From Candidatus Odinarchaeota archaeon (GTDB taxonomy: Archaea > Asgardarchaeota > Baldrarchaeia > Baldrarchaeales > DXJG01), in assembly GCA_021158895.1 (NCBI GenBank), contig JAGGSW010000039.1, positions 1-18,299 on the forward strand: DNA of 18,299 nucleotides, written 5' to 3'. The notes under the pieces are model-generated. The model was given only the letters and a program-made list of their open reading frames with translations, was not told where the DNA came from and did no database searches. A program made the translations under genes and the position numbers. Of this stretch, positions 13,213 to 18,299 are shown one piece after another. Position 1 is the first letter of the stretch; every line of letters begins with the position of its first letter.

Positions 13213-13866
13213 ATGGTAATAAATCCTTATGCCAACGATGAAGAAAGAAAAGTTCTCGATATATACCAAGATCACATAAGAAAAGTAGTTACAGCTGTGA
13301 GGGAATTAGCTCTCATGGTAGAAGACTGGATAAACAATAGGTGGGGGACTGTTGAAAGAAGATTAGAGAAAATTTCATCGTTAGAGAAAGAAGCTGATGA
13401 AGTAAAAAGAGCTTTATTAGATGAAGTTTCTAAGGCTGCTACTCTAATACAGCGAGAAGATTTAATGCGATTAAGTCTTATTGCAGATGAAATAGCTGAT
13501 TATGCCGATGCAACCAGTTTCAGATTATCTCATTTGCGCGATTGGCGTCCTCAAGGTGAATTAGCAAATATGTTTAGGGAATTAGTTGAATGGGTTGTAA
13601 AGTCTGTTGAGAAATTTAGGGAAGCAGTTTTTATGCTCCCTCAAAATGCTGAAAAAGCCATTAAGATTGCAGAAGAGGTAGATGAATCAGAAAGAAAAGT
13701 GGATACTCTACAAAGAACTATCGTCCATGTCTTGTATAATTTAGAATTAGAGGCAAAGACGCTAATAAAGGTAATAGACTTTGTTGAACACATCGAAGAA
13801 ATAGCAGATCTTGCAGAGGATGCTGCAGATGCTGTAAGAATAGTAGCAGTTGCTAGATTAAGATAG
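13213..13866 (+). CDS. DUF47/PhoU-like protein
   Basis: This 217-residue all-helical protein is of the DUF47 (PhoU-like, TIGR00153) type. Such proteins usually accompany Pit-type phosphate transporters and are thought to regulate phosphate uptake. Repeated PhoU-like acidic helix motifs appear: SSLEKEADEVKRALLDEV (about 55-72), LIADEIADYADATSF (about 88-102), EVDESERKVDTLQRTIVHVL (about 158-177) and VEHIEEIADLAEDAADAVRI (about 191-210). There is no membrane segment. ATG 13213 has SD GGAGGT eight bases upstream. The endA gene begins ten bases after its stop, so the two form an operon. No phosphate transporter lies in this window, so its partner may be encoded elsewhere. Confidence 0.85.
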   Translation: MVINPYANDEERKVLDIYQDHIRKVVTAVRELALMVEDWINNRWGTVERRLEKISSLEKEADEVKRALLDEVSKAATLIQREDLMRLSLIADEIADYADATSFRLSHLRDWRPQGELANMFRELVEWVVKSVEKFREAVFMLPQNAEKAIKIAEEVDESERKVDTLQRTIVHVLYNLELEAKTLIKVIDFVEHIEEIADLAEDAADAVRIVAVARLR

Positions 13867-13876
13867 GAGGAAAAAG

Positions 13877-14431
13877 ATGTCGGAAAAATTTAGAGGAGAA
13901 TTTATCGGTAATAGAGTTGTTGTTTGGGATCCCCAACAGGGATCCAAACTTTATGCTGAAGGATTTTACGGTAAACCTCTTGGAATTAGAAAACCAAAAG
14001 CTCCAAGCTTTAATAAACCCTTAGAATTATCTCTCTTAGAAGCATTATACCTAATGGAAAAGGGTAAACTTACTTTAGTAGATGCTGGAACAAAACGTGA
14101 ACTTTCGTTTGAAGAATTCAAAAAAAAAGCGTCAAAGATTCACGATAAGTTAGAAGAGAAATACATAGTGTATAAGGACCTCAGAGATAAGGGATATGTT
14201 GTTCGGCCTGGAATGAAATTTGGTGCTGATTTTGCTGTTTATGAACATGGCCCTGGGATTGACCATGCACCTTTCCTTGTTCATGTTTTACCGATGAACT
14301 CTAGGCTGTCTGCGCTAGAAATCGTAAGAGCTGGTAGACTTGCAACCACAGTAAGGAAGAAATTTATAATATCAACAATAAATCCAGAAGGAAAGCCAAT
14401 ATATTATGTGTTTACGTGGTTTAGAGCTTAA
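13877..14431 (+). CDS. endA: tRNA-splicing endonuclease EndA
   Basis: EndA cuts both exon-intron junctions of bulge-helix-bulge motifs in precursor tRNA and rRNA. The 184-residue protein has an N-terminal domain (about 1-90) and a C-terminal catalytic domain. The catalytic triad candidates are Tyr122 (AVYEHGPG), His130 (DHAPFLVHV) and Lys161 or Lys162 (TVRKKFIIS). The GMKFGADFAVY and ATTVRKKFI blocks are typical. Single-domain size fits either the alpha4 homotetramer or the catalytic subunit of an alpha2beta2 enzyme; no second subunit lies in the window. ATG 13877 is preceded by AGGAGG at 13865-13870, which overlaps the stop of the DUF47 gene. It converges on reverse gyrase across a 72-base AT-rich gap. 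Confidence 0.95.
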   Translation: MSEKFRGEFIGNRVVVWDPQQGSKLYAEGFYGKPLGIRKPKAPSFNKPLELSLLEALYLMEKGKLTLVDAGTKRELSFEEFKKKASKIHDKLEEKYIVYKDLRDKGYVVRPGMKFGADFAVYEHGPGIDHAPFLVHVLPMNSRLSALEIVRAGRLATTVRKKFIISTINPEGKPIYYVFTWFRA

Positions 14432-14503
14432 CTTACTTGTATTCGCTCTCACATAAAAATGTTGAAAAATACTAATCTAATTCTGACTTATATTATTAGA
14501 AAA

Positions 14504-17500
14504 TTACTTTAAGTTTTTAATTTCTTGGTAAAGATCCTTTAAAATATATTGATACTCTATTCTCCCCTCTTCTATTTCCTCCATTTTCCTTTCCAATTCT
14601 CTAGTTCTCTCTTCAGATACTAGGTTGTTATAGAATTTTGATAAGTACTCGTAGACTTTTATTCCAAGTTTTGTTGGTTTTAACATCTTATTTTTCTCCT
14701 CTACATACCCTCGTTCAAGAAGTGTTTGTATTATTGTTGCATATGTAGACGGCCTTCCTATCCCTCTCTTTTTCATAAGTTCGACAATATCACCCTGTGT
14801 GTAGAGACTTACCGTAGGTATTTTCTTAAATTTTACGTCAATCACACTTAGCGGTTCCTTTAATTTAGGTATTGTTTTAATTGGCTGTAAGATTGTAAAT
14901 CCTGGCTCAATTACTTCTATAATTCCCTCTATCTCTGCCTCAGCTATTTCGTTGAACTTTATTTTTGCTTTTAACCGCTTTATCTTTGCAGGTGTCATTT
15001 GGCTTGCCATAAATCTATTGAATATAAGTTGGTATAGTTTATAGTGTTGCCAAGTCATTGTTTCTGCTGTTTTTATCACTCCTTCCTCTATTAGACTTCT
15101 TAGTCTTTCTACATTTAATGGGCGTGTTGGTCTAATGCATTCATGCGCGCCTTCTTCTTCCGCTCCCCATTTTCTTGCATGGAAGTATTCTTCGCCGATT
15201 TCTTGTGTTATGTATTCTTTGGCAATTCTTATTCCCACGTTGCTCACTCGGTGACTATCTGTTCTATGATAAGTTATTAAACCGGATTCGAAAAGTGTCT
15301 GTGCAAGAGCCATAGTTTCTTGCGCGCCAAATCTTAAGAGTCTTGATGCTTCTCTTAGCATTTCGTCCGTTGTAAATGGCGGTGGGGGGTTCAAATCTTC
15401 TTGAATTTCTTCAATGGATATTATCTTAACATGCGACTTTCGAATTTTTTCTGCGAGTTTATGGGGATCTCCTTCGATATCCTTTAATTCTACGACGTAT
15501 TGGTTTAACAGTTTTACCCAGTAGACATATTTCCAGCTTTTCAGAAACTCTTTATACCTTTCTATTATCCATCCTAGAACTGGAGTTTGCACCCTGCCTG
15601 CGGAGAGATGATAGTCTCGGAATTTTTGCCAGAGCCGCCTGCTCAGCTCAAAACCTATCCATCTATCCTCTATTCTACGTACTAGTTGTGCTGATACTCT
15701 ATTTTCATCTATTTCCTTAAGATTTTCGAGCGCATTTCTTATTGCCATTTTTGTTATTTCGTGAAACTCTACACGTTTAATTTGTCGTGCATATGGTTTT
15801 AGAACCGTGGCTATGTCCCAACCGATTTTCTCTCCCTCGGTATCGGGATCTGTCCCTATGAGAATCATATCTACTTCGGATGCTATTTCACTTAGGGCTT
15901 TTACGTTATTTAAGGAGTCTTTTATTTGCGTGGATTTACATCGCGGACATTTATCCGTATCTTCCACAAATTGCTCTTTACATACCATACATCTCTTTAT
16001 TGTTGTGTATATTGGTACGAAAAGTCCATTTTCAGTTAGTACACCGTGAAAACCTTCGTCTGTAACTAAGTCAAAAATGTGTCCACCACTTGCGGCTACG
16101 TTTAGGTCTAAATCTCCTGTTACAACTTCGTAAACCGGTAGTCCATGCAGTCTTCTTCTTGCTGGTTTACCGAAAAATGTGGAAATGGTAAATGCCTTAC
16201 TTGGAGACTCTACTATAAGTAATGCCGATTTTACAGGGTCTTTTAGTTCTACTGTTATCTCTCCTCGTTTAATTTTTAATATAAGTTCCCTATCAGCGTC
16301 TATTTCCCTTAAAAGGACATCTAAATTTACGTCATTTAAGTGCTTCCATTCACTTTCCTCGAATCTCCATCTTAATTGTCTTACAAGCCCGTTGAAAACT
16401 TTCTCGTTATCTACTAGAAGAACCGAGACTCCTTTCGCTACTCCTCCTGCAAATAGCCGTGACGTTCTTCCTGAAGCTTGTATGTAGGTTCTTACATCTG
16501 GCACCAGCATGTAAAGTTTTCCATCCTTCTCCTCTATGGCCACAAATGGACTTTCTCTTAGTTTATCTAGGACATCTTTTCTCTTGAGCATGGAATCAAC
16601 GAAATTAATAACCTTAACATACAAATTTAGAATATTTTGGAGATACATATTGTCTATTTTTACCTTATTAGTTAGTGCATCCTTAATTTGCTGAAGTTGT
16701 GCTGGTGAGAGTCTTACCATGTACTGTCTAAGTTTTCTTAGAAAATTATCTGCTTTTTCCCGTTCTCCTTCCGGTAGGTATTCCATAATTTCTGAGAGAA
16801 GCATGTATATTCTCGTTGGGCTAGTTTCTTCACTTACATCTAGGCTAAATCTGAATTTGGGCACTCCCGTAAAAATGGCATATCGCACACGATGTGGTAA
16901 GTCAAGACCTCTAACTAAGAGTCCATAATGGCTTGCCACTCCAATGAGTACATCTATTTCACCATTGGAAAACTGATCTATGATCTCTGGGCTTTTTTTA
17001 CTTGCGTGAAAGGCTTCAGCTTTTATTCCATTTTCTTTTAGAAAGTTAGCTATTTTTTCTGCGAATTCTATCCCTTCTTCAAGTGTAACAAAAATAAGTC
17101 CTCCAGTACCAAACTTTTTAACCAATGAAAGTACTTGTTTTTCTACGTTTTCTTCCCTTGGCATGTATAGGTCTTGAATATTTCTGTAGCCTTCGCTTGC
17201 CGATCCTATTGTGAAGTTTAATAACTCTCTAAATAACTTTACTCGATCACCTTTCGCTTTACCAGTGGCGGTGGAAACTATTAGTATCCCTGGCTTTACT
17301 GTTTCTTTCAAACTATTTAAAGTGTTTTCTGTTTCTTCGATTTCATATTCTATTTTTTCTAACTTACTTGTCCTCGCTTGAAGAAATTCCTTCTTTAATT
17401 TTATTAGCTTCAAACCAAGATTAATTATTTCGTTATTAAAACCTAAGAGTAGCAGAACCCTATCTATATTTTTAGACAGTTTGAGAAGTGCGTCCACGTC

Positions 17501-18061
17501 ATCAACAAAGATAAAATCAAACTTATGTTTAGAAACTTCATTAAATTTTAGTGCAAGATATTGCGAGGTTGTAATAAGTATATCAAAGTCTCCAGTTTCG
17601 ATCATTTGTTTAAACTCTTCCCGTTCACTTTTTGATAGTCTGGCATAGTATCCTGCAACTTTAACTTGAATTCCTGCTTTTTCTAGAAACTCCCTAATTC
17701 TATCCAGAGTCTGTTTGACAAGTACTGTTGTGGGAAGAATGATGTAGGATTTTTTCCCCTTAGTACTCAAATAAATAGCCATGCTCATTCCAAAAACTGT
17801 TTTACCTATGCCTGTGGGAGCAGTTATAGCGAAACTTATTCCTTTTAGGACTCTTCTAGCCCATTCTCGTTGAGCACTCCAAAGCCTACTTCCAGTTCCC
17901 TTTTTAAATAATAATTCGAATTCAGCTAATTCTTTTTCAATTTTTACAAGGTCATAGTACTTTTGCAAGTTTCCCTGTTTTTTTAAAATTTCCATAATTT
18001 TTATTTTGAATTCTAAGGGACCCATTTTAGAATATAAGTCTCTTAGTTCTTTGATATCCAA
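14504..18061 (-). CDS. rgy: Reverse gyrase (main frame; N-terminal zinc finger lies in another frame)
   Basis: Reverse gyrase adds positive supercoils and is a marker of hyperthermophily. The frame from TTG 18061 gives 1185 residues. The helicase half has Walker A APTGIGKT (81-88), a DDVD box (187-190), STAT (263-266) and QASGRTSRLF (528-537). The topoisomerase IA half has TOPRIM Glu618 (IVESPSK) and GTDPDTEGEK (737-746), an intact second zinc finger (Cys691, Cys694, Cys705, Cys708) and active-site Tyr930 (GLITYHRTD). The expected first zinc finger is missing from this frame. Its missing part is encoded immediately upstream in the other frame, from TTG 18156, joined by a -1 shift in an A5 run at 18075-18071. 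The restored protein would have about 1217 residues. TTG 18061 has no convincing SD site, so the true start is probably 18156. Confidence 0.95.
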   Translation of the reverse strand: MDIKELRDLYSKMGPLEFKIKIMEILKKQGNLQKYYDLVKIEKELAEFELLFKKGTGSRLWSAQREWARRVLKGISFAITAPTGIGKTVFGMSMAIYLSTKGKKSYIILPTTVLVKQTLDRIREFLEKAGIQVKVAGYYARLSKSEREEFKQMIETGDFDILITTSQYLALKFNEVSKHKFDFIFVDDVDALLKLSKNIDRVLLLLGFNNEIINLGLKLIKLKKEFLQARTSKLEKIEYEIEETENTLNSLKETVKPGILIVSTATGKAKGDRVKLFRELLNFTIGSASEGYRNIQDLYMPREENVEKQVLSLVKKFGTGGLIFVTLEEGIEFAEKIANFLKENGIKAEAFHASKKSPEIIDQFSNGEIDVLIGVASHYGLLVRGLDLPHRVRYAIFTGVPKFRFSLDVSEETSPTRIYMLLSEIMEYLPEGEREKADNFLRKLRQYMVRLSPAQLQQIKDALTNKVKIDNMYLQNILNLYVKVINFVDSMLKRKDVLDKLRESPFVAIEEKDGKLYMLVPDVRTYIQASGRTSRLFAGGVAKGVSVLLVDNEKVFNGLVRQLRWRFEESEWKHLNDVNLDVLLREIDADRELILKIKRGEITVELKDPVKSALLIVESPSKAFTISTFFGKPARRRLHGLPVYEVVTGDLDLNVAASGGHIFDLVTDEGFHGVLTENGLFVPIYTTIKRCMVCKEQFVEDTDKCPRCKSTQIKDSLNNVKALSEIASEVDMILIGTDPDTEGEKIGWDIATVLKPYARQIKRVEFHEITKMAIRNALENLKEIDENRVSAQLVRRIEDRWIGFELSRRLWQKFRDYHLSAGRVQTPVLGWIIERYKEFLKSWKYVYWVKLLNQYVVELKDIEGDPHKLAEKIRKSHVKIISIEEIQEDLNPPPPFTTDEMLREASRLLRFGAQETMALAQTLFESGLITYHRTDSHRVSNVGIRIAKEYITQEIGEEYFHARKWGAEEEGAHECIRPTRPLNVERLRSLIEEGVIKTAETMTWQHYKLYQLIFNRFMASQMTPAKIKRLKAKIKFNEIAEAEIEGIIEVIEPGFTILQPIKTIPKLKEPLSVIDVKFKKIPTVSLYTQGDIVELMKKRGIGRPSTYATIIQTLLERGYVEEKNKMLKPTKLGIKVYEYLSKFYNNLVSEERTRELERKMEEIEEGRIEYQYILKDLYQEIKNLK

Positions 18062-18156
18062 GGGTAAGCATTTTTACAGGGAACCCCCATTAGTAATCTT
18101 TCATCGGAAATTCTACCTTCACAGTTCGGACATGCATGTTTAAATAAAGCTTTCAA
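18043..18156 (-). other. rgy: N-terminal zinc-finger fragment of reverse gyrase, separated by a frameshift
   Basis: TTG 18156 lies eight bases after AGGAGG (18170-18165) and opens a 37-codon frame reading MKALFKHACPNCEGRISDER, then LLMGVPCKNAYP. CPNC and VPC are three of the four cysteines of the reverse gyrase N-terminal finger. The fourth (CLP) is encoded at 18070-18068 in the main frame. Adding one A to the A5 tract would give CPNC...PCKKCLP and continue without interruption into the helicase domain. Either a real or programmed shift, or a homopolymer sequencing error, explains it. Confidence 0.8.
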
Positions 18157-18164
18157 AATGTATG

Positions 18165-18170
18165 CCTCCT
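18165..18170 (-). promoter_or_regulatory. Shine-Dalgarno site of the full-length reverse gyrase
   Basis: AGGAGG on the minus strand sits eight bases before TTG 18156. It is the only strong ribosome site near the gene's 5' end. TATA-like A/T stretches lie upstream at about 18183-18212. Confidence 0.6.
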
Positions 18171-18299
18171 AGTTTTAACGACTTTTTATTTTTTGGTATA
18201 ATTTTTATCTGACTGCCTTAATACTTTCAAATGGAGTTAAATTTCAAGGTTAGCCTAGTTCTACTTTTATGTTTTCCAGAATTATTTATATATGTACTT

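Noticed and set aside
13926..13944. GGGATCC repeated twice within endA
   Set aside because: Seven-base palindromic repeats inside conserved coding sequence need no further explanation.
1..18299. tRNA, rRNA, CRISPR arrays, insertion sequences
   Set aside because: I found no T-arm consensus outside coding sequence, no regularly spaced repeats and no transposase-like frames or terminal repeats.

Overview
The window comes from a thermophilic or hyperthermophilic archaeon. Reverse gyrase, TFB, aIF1, Rpo12, an archaeal/eukaryotic-type glycyl-tRNA synthetase, EndA, a Get3-type ATPase, a beta-CASP RNase and TATA-box promoters all point that way. The DNA is AT-rich, Shine-Dalgarno sites of the GGAGG/GGTGAT type precede many genes, and TTG starts are used several times. 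The gene set fits the broad TACK-like archaea, but the lineage cannot be fixed from this window alone.

Layout. Positions 1-1436 (minus) hold two poorly conserved genes: a 303-residue protein of unknown function and, 16 bases downstream, a PIN-like protein cut by the window edge. Positions 1437-1921 hold a decayed small reading frame and a good C/D box guide RNA candidate whose D guide fits C1402 of 16S rRNA. Next come a Roadblock/LC7 protein (minus), divergent from a methionine aminopeptidase and sugar epimerase pair (plus, ATGA overlap). TFB (plus) converges on aIF1 (minus). A B12-binding/radical SAM/TRAM protein, Rpo12, GlyRS and a small barrel-like protein run on plus and meet an aCPSF2-like RNase tail to tail. 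A Get3 homologue (minus) is followed by a 32-residue single-membrane-segment reading frame that I identified by translating the gap. A 444-base gap holds a probable structured RNA. DUF47/PhoU-like and EndA form a plus-strand pair, and reverse gyrase (minus) closes the window.

Most genes serve information processing: transcription initiation, RNA polymerase, translation initiation, tRNA charging, tRNA splicing, RNA processing, N-terminal protein maturation and DNA topology.

Five points deserve most attention. (1) aIF1 appears to start at AUA; no standard start codon lies between the upstream stop and the zinc-knuckle codons. (2) The first zinc finger of reverse gyrase is split by a one-base shift in an A5 run. 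(3) A tail-anchored-like miniprotein lies directly downstream of get3. (4) A GC-rich folded RNA candidate with its own TATA box lies upstream of get3. (5) There is a C/D guide RNA for the universally modified decoding-centre residue C1402.
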